A DNA stretch of 64,000 nucleotides from Cryptomeria japonica (lineage: Eukaryota; Streptophyta; Pinopsida; Cupressales; Cupressaceae): assembly GCF_030272615.1 (NCBI RefSeq), contig NC_081410.1, forward strand, positions 258,279,533 to 258,343,532, read 5' to 3'. The notes beneath the pieces were generated by a model. It was not told where the DNA came from and did no database searches. It saw nothing but the letters and a program-made list of their open reading frames with translations. A program made the translations under genes and the position numbers. Shown piece by piece: positions 32,178 to 43,206 of this stretch (position 1 is its first letter; the number at the start of each line of letters is the position of its first letter).

Positions 32178-33205
32178 TGCAATGTCCCCTTTCCGCTCTA
32201 GTTTGTTTTGGGGATTGTTGCCCAATCCCGAGACCCATTGGTCAGTTAGAGGCAAAATTAGGGTTTCCTATTTTTCAAGGAGGATGTTTTGGCAATTTTG
32301 GTGGCTTGCATGTTGGAGTTTTATAGTTTTGATTCTAGAATCCTTTTGGGTTTTTAGAAAGCTTCACAATGATGGTACATGCATAGCAATCAATGGAGTT
32401 TGGTATACTTACTATTTTTAGTAAGTGGGGGCAAGGAGAACTTATTTTTCTGGGTTTTCAAAGAGCTACGCGATGGTGTGACATGCAATTGAATCTGAGG
32501 ACTTTTTCGGACTACTATTTTTAGTAAGTTGCGATAGATGCTCAGATTGTGGTTAGAATGCATTTGGACACACTATTTTGAGCAATATGTTATTTTTAGT
32601 AAGTCCTATTTTTGGTAGGTTTCAGTGGTCCAGTTCAGAGGCTATTTCTGGCAGTGTAGTTTTCAGTATTTTTGGCCTTTAGTTCACTATGGCAGTTGTT
32701 CAGCTCGTGGGAAAAGTGTTTTTAATATCTTTTAATGCCCCCCTTGGCCTAGGCGTATGACTTATGTATTTTTGGTTATGACTTAAAGGGACGACTTGAG
32801 ATAACAAAGTATTATTTTATGTCATATGGTTAGGCGATTTATTGTTGAGGAAAAATATTTTATAAAGTGAAATATTAATAAGGCAAGATGGACGCCTTAT
32901 GGGAAATAAGTTAATTTTATAATATATTTCACTTGTCTAGCTTGGACGCCATATTATTATTTTATTGTCATTTTTATAAAGTATATTTGCTTCTATGTCA
33001 AGGTCGACTTGGAAAGGAGGGGAAATGAAATGCAAATTTCAAACTAAGGTGAAATTAGTGTGCATTTGGGTTTGGCGTCCATTTGGAGGGAATGTGAATT
33101 TGAATTTGGAGACACCGAGGTTATAAATAAGAGTGTTGGGCTCTTGTTGTGGTATCCATGAATATTTTGTAATGAAGTGCTGCTGAATTTGTGCTAGACT
33201 TGTTC
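32178..33205 (+). mobile_element. 3' LTR of element B, truncated
   Basis: It starts TGCAATGTCCCC and follows the 5' LTR (26838 onward) closely for about 1.03 kb, including the TATA box at 33122-33129. Homology stops near 33205, so the last 540 bases are missing and no terminal duplication can be tested. Confidence 0.85.
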
Positions 33206-34330
33206 TTCTATCACAAATGAAATGGGTACACATTATCCCATGAGGTGTTCAAACCATGTGAGGACAAAATCAAACCTCACTTGAATCAAGTTAGAAAATG
33301 AAGGGAAGAAAGATTCTCCAAATCTTCCCTTAGTTGTACATGCCGAAAATAAGGATAATAACATACAAGGAGAGGAATTAGTTTTTGACACTTATAAAGA
33401 AATGGAAGTGATTGATTCTTCATGTGCTTCTTCTATCCCAAATGAAATGGGTACTTGGATTTATAAGGGTTATGAAACAACTGCTAATGCGGAGTCAATA
33501 CATGAGGAGTGAGCGAAAAATGATAATGACTTCAAATCTGCTACAAGTGATGACTCATTTCGTTTCAACAATAAGGGAGACTTTTGGTTTGACTTCCGAA
33601 ACGAGTCTATGGAAAACAATGATCTTTGTGATTCTTATACTACTCTTACTTCTTCTCAAGAGTCATGTATTGAGGATAGCATAGAAGGGATTGAATCTAG
33701 TTATCATCAATCAGAATATTGAAGCGGCTTAGAGATAAGGATGTCGATCATGATTCCTCTTCACCTTTTGCAAAGTACATGGTATCCACTAATAAGTCAA
33801 TGGTTATGGATGAGAGGAGTAATATTTCAAATAGAAGTGAATCAGAAAATGCATTGTGTGATAGCTCAAATCATGTTGAGGGAAACAAACAAGGAACCAT
33901 GACATTTTAAAATGGTAAAAGACAGCTATGGGTCATAGAAGAAAGAATGAAAGGAAAAGAGTCAACAAAAACACAAAATCTAGAAGACAATAGAGATAAG
34001 CAAATGAGAAAAATCTTTGATTAATCAATGGAAAGCAAAGAACTAGGGAAAACAATGGATAGTGCTGAAGATGTGGAAAGGACTCTACGACTATGTGAAT
34101 GGTGGGATGAGAAAGCTAAACATGCCAAGATAAAAGCCTCTCAAGCAAGAGAGAACTTGCAGAAAGTCAAGAAAAGACATGGACACTTGGATGAACAAGA
34201 GATGAATTTTTAGACTAAGTATTGTGATTCAAATATTGCATCAAGAGTTCTGCACCCACACTCACCTAGTCAAAGATCTCAACAAATAGCATTGAAGGCC
34301 TTGGAGCATAAGGGCCTTGATTTAAGTTAA
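33206..34330 (+). pseudogene. decayed internal region of another family Z-like element
   Basis: Several short acidic or lysine-rich frames (33412-33684, 33719-33910 and 34028-34213) in the same style as the element B ORFs; the last reads as a charged helix (KHAKIKASQARENLQKVKK). A 25-base word, CTTCTATC.CAAATGAAATGGG, occurs at both 33206 and 33428, showing a duplication or recombination at the junction with the truncated LTR. Confidence 0.4.
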
Positions 34331-35398
34331 CAAAAACAAATCACAAACAACTAGGAGATCTTAGCAATGTAGAAAAGTTTTGATTTCATTATTACTTCAT
34401 TTAACACATTCTCAATGCACCTTTTGACCATTTCAAGACAACCCTAAGAAGTTTCACCTCTTGTTTGTCTTACTACGTTAATTCTTCTTCCTCTCTTTGG
34501 TCATGAAAAGAACCCCATTTTTCTTTATATTAAACTTATTTTTTATCTTTAGTAAGAGATGTCTTTTACTTCATTCAATTTGGTCCTTTCCCTTTCTTGA
34601 GCTTATAAAAGAAGTTTAAGAAACATTATTTTTGCATCAATATTTCCCTGTGTATACCTCTCACGATATGTTGGGAAAATTCCAAAAACCACTCGCAATA
34701 TCTCCAAATCATCAAGTCTAGCACCCTACAAAGAATATGTAAAAAATAAGAGTTAATTATTCACCACATGATAAAAATCCTAAGAGCACCTTGATAACAT
34801 AAAAATAGAATAATATAGCCTTAAAATTTGGTTCTTAGGAAACAACAAATGAGAAATAAATAAAGAACAAATGAAAATACAATAATGTCCATTAACGACC
34901 AAAAGTAGGTCCATGCGAACTTAAAAGTACATTGAATACTAATAGAGAGTACAAAGGTAAAGGAGGTCATAGATTAGAAAATGTAACTATGTATAACAAA
35001 TTTTAAATGCATAATAACAAACAATGGTGTAAACCTAATACATTTAAGCACCGAAGTACAAGTGCAATTTCCTAAAAGAGAAGAACCCTTCAAGAAATCA
35101 TAGAGTTGATGGAAACACAAGCAAGAAATCACAGACCAAAAAATATTTACAAATGATTTCTAATTTGATAGCTACTTTTATGGTAATCAATATCCATCCT
35201 TGTGAACTATCAAGAAATAAATCCTTGGAGATTACCTTTAAGTTGAACCATGAATGTTTATGTTTTTTTAATTATATTAAAAGGATTAGCAAGGAACCCT
35301 ACCATTACAAGAACCAAGAGGCATAGACAAGATAGGATTAATGATTAAACCCCAACCAACACAATGTAAATACTGAAATATGATATATATTATTTTCA
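34331..35398. other. AT-rich stretch, nothing recognised
   Basis: No coding frame above background, no LTR ends, and no tandem repeat of note. Confidence 0.5.
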
Positions 35399-35992
35399 TG
35401 TAATGTCCCCTAATGGGACCCTCTTATATTCTGACCTAGAATCACGATTTTAGTGCATAGGAAATACAATAGAGGGACACTATTGTCAACTAAGCTTGGT
35501 CTGGAACCTACACAACAAGTTAGTCAACATTTCCATTATGCTATGATAGATCATATATTCAACATTCTTTATATATTGCCTAGTTTATATGAAGGATTCA
35601 ACAACCCTTTCTCTCCCTACACCTGTCCACATTATGGAGCTCAAGGAGAATCACATAAGTCTCTTCGAGTCTATCCCTCTCCAACAAGCCCAAGAGCACC
35701 AAGGACCTCATTAACTTGGCCTCTTGGCCCACACTTGGGTTTGGTGTACCTGTTGAAGCCTAGTGCTCTTGCTTCCTTGTATTCTCCTTCCATAATTGGA
35801 TGGTGAGATAGAAAGGTATCATAGACTCCATATAATTTACTTAATCATCATATGAACAGTTAGTGATAGAAAGACATTATTACACTGTCATACATATTGC
35901 AGTCTATATTAATATTACTATAAAATTCTGCATAAGAACATCATCAGGCTTTATATATTAAGCATACATATTCAGCACATCCTCATGCCTAT
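35399..35992 (+). mobile_element. LTR fragment (TGTAATGTCCCC type)
   Basis: The TGTAATGTCCCC start is the terminus used by family Z LTRs. What follows does not match LTR A or B, so it would be a different subfamily, cut off by element Y2 at 35993. The 117-codon frame at 35453-35806 inside it has no recognisable features. Confidence 0.35.
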
Positions 35993-37365
35993 CGTTGACA
36001 TGTCTAAAGTCACATTGCTACGACTCTATCCGGCCAACGCATAATAGAATGTTCTCGATGAGTATCCTATCCTCTCTTGTATAAAGAATCCCTAATGTTG
36101 TTTTTAATCGATCACAAGGGACCACCTCAAGGCTCTAAATGTCAGTTCTTGACTGCGGGATAACTCAACGGTCGATGTGTTTTGCTGGGAGCACAAGGGG
36201 CCTTACGTTTTGCAACAAGTTGGTCTGTATCTAATTCTCAAACTGGGAAATAAAAGCAAAAGAGAAGGGTTTGGGAAACCTAAAATTAATAAGACGGATA
36301 TGCGGGTAGATAGATTCAACATAACCAATCCCTGCTTGGTCAGAATGGCTCACAACCTCGCAGGAACGGTGCAATCTTTAAGGGGACTTGGAATATTTTC
36401 AGACTGCAAATGCATGGCTAAGCACCCAATTCTGGCGTAGCTCAGACAAACACCTGCAATTCAACTAAACGCAATTAAAGGCTCAGGCTAACCATACACA
36501 AGGACACACAATCAATATATCCTCAATGGTATGAGCCTGAATTTATTAGATACCTGCACACCAATAAAATCTATCTAAACTGTTGAAGAAAACCAAGATA
36601 ACAAACACCATTCTTCAATGTTTATATATTGATTTTGACTACCCTTACAACAAAATGGATGGCCAAGATTAAATCAAAATCAAGGGCCAAGATCATGCCA
36701 ACAAAGCCCTAGAGTTGCCCTAATTAGGGTTTACACCAAAAATGGAGACACCAACATATGGCCCAATAGAAAGACACGTAGTCATCAAATAGGGAATCTT
36801 CTAGAAGATTATGTCTTACATCTCTTTCTCTCACAGCATATTCCAAGAATCTAGCTAATACAGAATCTAATTCCTCCATGGAAATGTTGGGTAAGGCATC
36901 CTGTTGCAAATCAATCACTCGGTTCTAAAGCTACCAGCACCTTGCCTATCAATCACGTCCAATGTATCCGAGCAAGCATCCAAGGTGTTCTCCCAATCTA
37001 GCATGAGCTTTTGTGAATTGTGGACATGAATCATCAAAGAAACTAAGTCATCTATCTGACTCTTCTTCAAAGAGTCCAACTGATTGAAGTACATGAACTT
37101 CATCTTGTCTCTCAATTCCCTTAAGTGTAAACCAATGGCTTCATTGACATCCACTCCCAATAATTCCTCAATTGAGGCAAGGATCTTTGACTGGATCTCA
37201 ATTGATCCTTCCATCTTTGCAAAAGTCTTTTGTGTGTGCTCATAAGTAGATTTCTTCATGGCTAATGAACAATACTAGCCATGGAAATCGTATCTATCTC
37301 CATTATGCACAATAGTCTCCCTAATAAATGTGGACATAGGAATTCTCTTCAATACTCTGAGGTGT
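35993..37365 (-). mobile_element. partial 3' LTR of Y2 (mosaic)
   Basis: 36650-37360 is very similar to 44060-44745 of the 5' LTR, including the C-terminal part of the LTR ORF. The outer part, 35993-36640, is closer to the tail of Y3 (44757-45450) than to the 5' LTR tail (43212-44050). It ends CATGTCAACG, with one change from the family end. This looks like a recombinant LTR. Confidence 0.7.
36724..37259 (-). pseudogene. C-terminal fragment of the LTR ORF in the 3' LTR
   Basis: Two frames (37259-36915 and 36918-36724) encode the same helical protein as 44721-44182: the blocks SKILASIEELLGVDV and NQLDSLKKSQIDDL, then ISMEELDSVLARFLEYA. The frame is broken once between them (a stop/frameshift near 36915). 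Its presence in both LTRs of one element is what is expected if the ORF is part of the LTR. Confidence 0.75.
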
Positions 37366-37370
37366 GGAAA

Positions 37371-37468
37371 GTTGTCGAGTATTGCCGAGTTTTTCCTTGA
37401 GTTTTGGCGAGTCCCGAGTTTTTTAAAACAAAATTGGCCTTGCTGAGTCCGAGTTTTTCAACCATGAT
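37371..37468. repeat. GAGTC-rich insertion or junction segment
   Basis: A run of GAGT/GAGTC words (TTGGCGAGTCCCGAG, GCTGAGTCCGAG) like the segment at 13090-13245. It sits exactly where RT homology stops and the partial 3' LTR begins. Confidence 0.5.
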
Positions 37469-38200
37469 CTCAGCAAATCCAGAGATAAATTTCCTCACAA
37501 AATTAATCTTACCGAAGAAGGACTCCAGTTCTTTCTTACTACATGGGAGGTTGATCTTTGATATAGCTTCAACTCTTTCTGGATCAATAGAAATTCCTTT
37601 CTCTGAGATAACATGTCCTAGTAATTTCCCTTTTGTAACTCTAAACATGCATTTCTTGAGATTAAGAGATATCCAATATTTTCTACATCTCTAAAATACC
37701 TTTCTCAAATCTTCAATATGATCTTCTCTTTTCTTGGAGAAAACTGTAATGTCATCCATGTAAATAATGATGCGCTTTCTGATTAAATCTTGAAATGCAA
37801 TGTCCATTGCTCTCTGGAACGTAGCTCCAACATTGATTAAGCCAAATGGCATCCTTCTGTATGCAAATGTTCCCCACTTCGTGGTGAAGGTTGTCTTCAA
37901 TCTATCTTCATATTCTACCATCACCTAGTTATATCCTGAATATCCGTCCAAAAAGGACATCATCTATGATCCATTCAAAATCTATAAAACTTCGTCCAAT
38001 GATGGAAGTGGGTAATTATCCTTTTCTGATGCTCTATTTAAATTTCGAAAATCAACACAGAGTCTTATCTCTCCATTCTTCTTTCTAACTGAGACCAAAT
38101 TGGTGACCCACATCGAGTGTCGCACGAGAAAGATAATCTTGGCTGAAAGCAATTTCTTCACTTCTTGATATATGAGAGGCTCCAACAAAGGGTTCATTGG
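37469..38200 (-). pseudogene. Ty3/gypsy reverse transcriptase of Y2
   Basis: Minus-strand order of RT blocks: MNPLLEPLIYQEVKKLL (38197), LVSVRKKNGEIRLCVDFRNL (about 38100), GTFAYRRMPFGLINVGATFQ (about 37865), then the catalytic IIIYMDDITVFS with YMDD at about 37762-37751, and LGHVISEKGISIDPERVEAI (about 37620). It is broken by a stop near 37927 and a frameshift near 37690, and truncated after FISGFAEIM near 37470. The enzyme would copy the element RNA. RT normally continues into RNase H and integrase in gypsy elements; here both are lost downstream. Confidence 0.93.
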
Positions 38201-38389
38201 CCTCTGTCTCTATCTAAATGGCTTACTATCTGGATTCAAGGGGATTGTGTGTGTAATGATTGATGTATCATATGTCTTTAAATCATCATATCCCCAAGCA
38301 ATTACATCGGGAAAATATCTCATGTTCTTCAGTATGCCTTCCCTTTCACTAGGTGTGCAAGTTTTCCCTATGAATACATTCTTAACTTC

Positions 38390-39090
38390 TTAGTCATTTC
38401 CCAAATTCATTGTTTCACATGCACCTCCACTTGAGTCATGCGGTCTATCTATTTTCATTTTATCTTGATCAAATATCCTTTCTAGCTCTATCATCCCCTT
38501 AGGAATGATGTTCATCTTCAAATCTAAGATACCATCAAAATCATATTCTGCTTCCTTAGCTTCCTCTTCATCAATAATCTGACTCCAAAAAATATCTGAG
38601 TTTGTCAGAAAATCCAATATATGCTTATCATCTTCAAAAACCTGGAAATTGATAACATTATTTGGTACGGATGGGACTGATACTAGCTCCACTGTGAACT
38701 TTTTCAATCCTTCCATGGCAATGGATGCCAAGGAACCGGCAGCCTGTGCAAGTGCATTTGCCACTTGGTTCTGTGATCTGTATACTGACTTGATATTAAA
38801 AGCATCAAAGCTTTCGATGAGGTCCCATACCCTATTATGATATCTCGTCAATCTTCTGTCGTGGTAGACATATTGTTTTCACACTTGTCTCACTAAAACC
38901 TCTGAATCTCCAAACACAAGTAAAATCTTTTCTTTCTTCTGAATGGCTAACAACAATCCATGAACTAAGGATTCATCCTCAGCAACATTGTTCATACATG
39001 GAAACCATAATCTATGAGTGGCCAAATAAGTCTCCCCTGAGGGACTAATCAATTCAAACCCGGCTCCTAATCCTTTATTAGATTTTGAGC
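38390..39090 (-). pseudogene. RNase H domain (RVT_3 / archaeal-like) upstream of RT in Y2
   Basis: Residues in order: WTLRFDSSKSNKGLGAGFEL with the first catalytic Asp (about 39110-39050), NNVAEDESLVHGLLLA with the catalytic Glu (about 38990), LVFGDSEVLVRQV with the second Asp (about 38900), then after a stop RVWDLIESFDAFNIKSVYRS and NQVANALAQAAGS, where the usual ADALA aspartate is Asn. These are the landmarks of the extra RNase H found in Tat-like plant gypsy elements. The domain lies N-terminal to RT, between protease and RT. A stop near 38880 and the last-motif change make it inactive. Confidence 0.8.
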
Positions 39091-39379
39091 TATCAAATCT
39101 CAATGTCCATACTTGACCTTCATCATGTATTTCTTCTTCTTGTTCTTTAATTTCATCTGCAATATCCCCATCTGGCTTGGGAGAGGCCTCTTTAATTTCT
39201 TCAAGTGTCAAAACTTCATGAATTCTCTTGTGTATTTGATTCAAACCTACCTTGCACATCACGCAAGAGAATTCAGAATGAGCAACATTGTGAATTTGAC
39301 ACCAATTAGGCAATAATAAATCTTGAATACGAGCACGATCGCCCAACTCAACTCCTTGTTGGATACTCTTAAATACAAA

Positions 39380-40643
39380 TCTTCTGAAACTTTCAAACAT
39401 ATCATTATCTTCATCTGAATCATGATCACTCTCCATGACCATCTTTGTTGAGTTCACAATCTCTTGATCTTGTTCTATCTCTTTTATTGGGCTTTGAAGA
39501 ATCAAAACCTCTACAACTTTCGGTCTATAATTTCCTAAATCAGTTTCTAGGAAAAGAATCTCATTGTTTTCCCTGTATTTTGTAATCTTCAATCTTAATC
39601 TAGGGGTACTATCAATCTTGATCTGGTTGGGTACACCTCTCAATGGCAGCCAAATATGAGAGAAATTGGTCGAAAAATAACCATTCAATCTCCTTGACAA
39701 ATCTCGACTCAAAAGCATGCCATATCCATCGAGAATGTCTACAACTGATATATCTATGAAGTGCTGGACTCTTGGATCTGCAGCCATGCATATGAATATT
39801 GTTTAGCTCTTCGATCACAGGTACATCTGTCTTATCCAATTATGTAACTCTTTTACTAGTTTGTATGGAAATGAGACCCAATTTTTCGCACATAGCCTTT
39901 GGCATCACATTGATTGAAGCTCTGGAATCCACCAGACAATTGTGCAAAAGCTTGCTGAAAATTCTTATTGAAAGCAAGAATGGCGCCGACTCATCTTGAT
40001 AGTTGATTGCTGGTTTATCCCTTGGACTTGCAAATTTTCTTCTTTCTTCACACTTTCTTTGGAAACTTCATCATCTTTTGTTGTTATCTTCTCATTTTTA
40101 GTTGCATCTTCAAGCGATCTCATTCTTCGGGTGGATTTCACCCTTAGCGGAATCTTCAGTCATAATTGGTGAATCCTTAATTCTCTTCACACTATCTCTT
40201 GTGAGCAAAGCTTTGCCTTCTAACATCTCTTCTTTCTTTGGCACAACTGGTGTATTGGATGATCCTTGAATTACACACACCGTATCTGACAATTGTTGAT
40301 CATTTGGCTCATATTGAACCACATTTATGCGAGCTTGATGAGCGTTTGTAGCACCTCCTAAAATGTTGGAATTTGTTGGAGCAGTATCTCTTCCCGCAGT
40401 ATTCTCACTTAAACCACTTATCAATGTGTCTCTAATCTCGGGTACTTTCATCAATTCAAAAAATAGCAGGCTCACCTTGACTTTCTTGAATTCTTCTAAC
40501 ACATACAAACTCAGCCTCTTCAACTCTTCTTTTCGAGTAGGAATATTCTTCTATCTATACTCTAGTGAATCTTGTGGATAGCTTGGACTATTACTAGCAT
40601 TCAGATTTGGTGGAGTAGCAAAATTGTTCGGAGGAATAGTAGT
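39380..40643 (-). other. linker between gag and pol of Y2
   Basis: This covers the rest of the gag-pol frame around the protease. Low-complexity polar sequence lies at 40523-40110 (MKRLSLYVLEEFKKVKVSLL onward), and a second NWCQIHN...C zinc-ligand cluster near 39310-39240 resembles the nucleocapsid motif at about 41080. Several stops. No other domain recognised. Confidence 0.4.
39600..39990 (-). pseudogene. aspartic protease of Y2
   Basis: The minus strand reads LVDSRASINVMPKAMCEKLG near 39940-39880, matching the retropepsin active site (consensus D-S/T-G-A) but with Gly changed to Arg (codons at about 39929-39918). Downstream, the second half reads IDISVVDILDGYGMLLSRDL and NGYFSTNFSHIWLPL. 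It would cut the gag-pol polyprotein. At least one frameshift (near 39790) and a stop near 39840 also break it. Confidence 0.8.
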
Positions 40644-41413
40644 TAAGGCTCTTGATTTCTTTGGTTCCTCTGATAAACTTTGGGTCCTGTGTTTCCTGAT
40701 GACAAGTGGAATGCCTCTCTTATTCCTTCAACTAGAACACTGTTATTCAATGGTAGGAAATAATAATCTGAATCTTTAATAGGTCCATTGGTTGAAGCAG
40801 GTGGGAACTGAGAACCAGGCGGAACCATTGGTCCATTAGCCAATCCTGGAGGAAATCTCCCACTCCGTTCACACTCTAAACTTTCTTCACAAACTGGAGG
40901 AAATTTGAAATCCTCAATGATTAATGCTTGATCATATCTCGTAGTAGGGACAATTTCATATCCCGTTGTTGGAGTGCTCTCCGATGCTTCACTGTTACGC
41001 ACTTCTTGTTGACAAATGTCAGCTACAACCTTGAATTCGGGACAATGCAACTATGAATGCTGACTAGTGTTGTGTAATTTACACCAATTTGATAAAGCAG
41101 CCTCCGCAAGGAAGACCCTATCTGTCGGTTGACTCTCCGAAGCTGGCGGATTGTCAAGAGGTGATGGCACGTTTCCATTGTTGGGTGTAGTATTACACGT
41201 TCTTTTCTGATAGTTCTGATTGTTGCCACGATATCCTTGGTTGTTGCCACTCTGATTATTCTGATTGTTGCTTTGATAATTCTGATTGTTGTTCCAATAA
41301 TTTTGGTTACCACCTTGGCAATTTCTATGCATACTATAGAGTTGGTTGTTCTGATTCCTCAAATGAGTAACCTCTGTAGATAACTTCTTCACTTGATCTA
41401 TCAACTCTTTCAT
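40643..41413 (-). pseudogene. gag nucleocapsid region of Y2
   Basis: The segment starts with a coiled heptad stretch (MKELIDQVKKLSTEVTHLRN), followed by a long Asn/Gln/Gly-rich run (about 41320-41200). Then comes NWCKLHNTSQHS, a stop, and LHCPEF, giving a C-x2-H...H-x3-C arrangement like the zinc finger of Tat/Ogre-type gag. It would bind element RNA. The stop between the two halves (41048-41050) and the following frame (41050-40643) show decay. Confidence 0.7.
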
Positions 41414-41683
41414 TTCTTCCTTCTCCTCCTATGTCCTCATGGATGTCATGGCATTTTGTAGGTACACTGGATGCGTCTACGGAGCTTGAGAAATGGGTGC
41501 TCTAGGATGAAGTACTAACTGATTTGACATTTTAACTATTGGATACATCGGTTGTGGAACTTGATTCATTATTGGCATGTGATGCACCACAGCTTGACTA
41601 AGGTTCTGAATTTGATTTGCGGCCGCAAGCGACCCCAAATTGAGCAAAGGTCCACTGAGATTATGACACGGTACTTTATTAAC

Positions 41684-42259
41684 TTATATTGCCTTTGCAT
41701 ATGCTTCATTCAAATTTGTTGGAGAGGGATTAGTTCGCACAAACACTGTTGTAAGTGGATCTAGAGCATTATAATATATCTCTCGAGCATCTGGAATAAG
41801 ATAAGGAGTTTGCAATCTTGTATAAGCCTTCTGAAACCAGTTGTTGAATGAGGCAATAGGTTCGTGCTCTTGTCTTTTAAATTCAACAAATGGTCTATGC
41901 AATTCTGATGGAGAAATTTGGATACCAAAGTTTCCAATGAACACCTCCTTCAATCCTTCCCATGAGGTGATGGATCATGCAGGTAAATGTATGAACCAGT
42001 AATACGCCTCTTCTCCCAAGGAATAGGGAAAAAGTCTGCAAGCCACATCTCCATACTCAATCGATCTGTTTCTCAAATGGTCTTTGAACATCTTAATGTG
42101 ATCTTCCGCCGTCTGGTTCAAATCACTAGCATTGTACTTCAAACAAAAGTTCTCCGGATTCTTCGGCATCTCATGAATGTCTTCAAATGCAAGCGGTGAG
42201 GGGTTGGTGACAACCCAGGTAGCACCGTTTGGAGGTGGACCCTGATTTTGATCCATCAC
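41684..42259 (-). pseudogene. gag capsid region of Y2
   Basis: The minus strand encodes the Ty3/gypsy capsid core: YNASDLNQTAEDHIKMFKDH, CRLFPYSLGEEAYYWFIHLP, a stop near 41974, then SWEGLKEVFIGNFG and FVEFKRQEHEPIASFNNWFQ. This is the block in which gypsy capsids have ..F...L...A..W. One in-frame stop and a later frame break are visible. It makes the particle shell in a working element. Confidence 0.85.
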
Positions 42260-42526
42260 TCGATCTTCCTCTTGAAACTACTGGTCCTCTTCTTGATTCT
42301 GATCTTGAAATAGAGGATTTTGGAAAATATTCTCTCCTCCTAGCACGTCCTCTTGATTGAAAAATCTATCTCTATCTGCAGTATCGGAACTTGGTGAAGC
42401 CTCTCGACTCCCAAATCTAGATCTACGAGGAGACCTCAACTCGCAATGTCTTTGTTCTCCTGGAGCTGATCTTAAAATTCTCTAAAATCTTTCGAGCGAA
42501 AATGAATTGATGCGCTACAGTGTGAC

Positions 42527-43120
42527 TTATCTAGGATCAATCCGAACTTGTTGTAATTCTTGAGCAAGTTGATCCCTTTCAATTTGTGCATCAATGAATT
42601 CATCTATGTCTTCCTCTTCGTCTAGCACAAAAGTCACTCCAATATATTGTGGTGCACTTGTTTTCACTTCCCAAGCAAGATTGTTCAAACTAGATATAAT
42701 GTCTCTTTCGTCTCCCAAGTTTTGTTGCTTAAATTCACCTTCTCTAACAGGGTTGCCTCTTCTAACGAGAGCAGGTAGTACCACGTGACTCATACTATAC
42801 ATGGAAACCTCAACTGGTTCAATTTCTTCTCTGTTGATTGGTAGATTGGTTCTCACGATTAATTGCACCAAGAACAAAGATAATCAGAGGCAAATTTCCC
42901 AACCGCTCTTCTTTGTCAATTACAACTCTCACTTGTCTGAATTCAGCATGACTTCTTTGGTTTCTCCAAGCAAGAGTGTTGAACTGTGAAATGATATCTC
43001 TTTGATCACCTTGGATAAGTTCTTCAAGCAACACCATTCCGTAACATAATTTTCAAAAGATGATTGCGGCCCTCCTAGCGCCAAAAGATGTTGAGCGTGA
43101 AGGAGGGACAAAAAGTCCAT
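42527..43120 (-). pseudogene. N-terminal part of the Y2 gag frame, duplicated module
   Basis: Two copies of a short module occur in tandem on the minus strand: GDQRDIISQFNTLAWRNQ (about 43015-42960) and GDERDIISSLNNLAWEVK (about 42715-42660), each followed by an acidic stretch. The second copy continues into ERDQLAQELQQV. I do not recognise a domain. The frames are broken between copies. Confidence 0.5.
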
Positions 43121-43190
43121 AGCATTACTCCCGCAAACATGAATTTATATAATCTGGATTTTAGCTGTTTAGACATTCATTGTGATTGGT

Positions 43191-43206
43191 CGTCCTTCTA
43201 GCACCA
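43191..43206 (-). promoter_or_regulatory. primer-binding-like site of Y2
   Basis: The minus strand reads TGGTGCTAGAAGGACG six bases after the LTR end (43212). A second similar site, TGGCGCTAGGAGGGCCG (minus, 43084-43068), follows 120 bases later, again next to a TGTTGA word, so this junction appears duplicated. The TGG start is as expected for a tRNA 3' complement; the cognate tRNA was not identified. Confidence 0.55.

Noticed and set aside
35453-35806. 117-codon plus-strand ORF
   Set aside because: It lies in LTR-like sequence, shows no domain and has random-looking composition.
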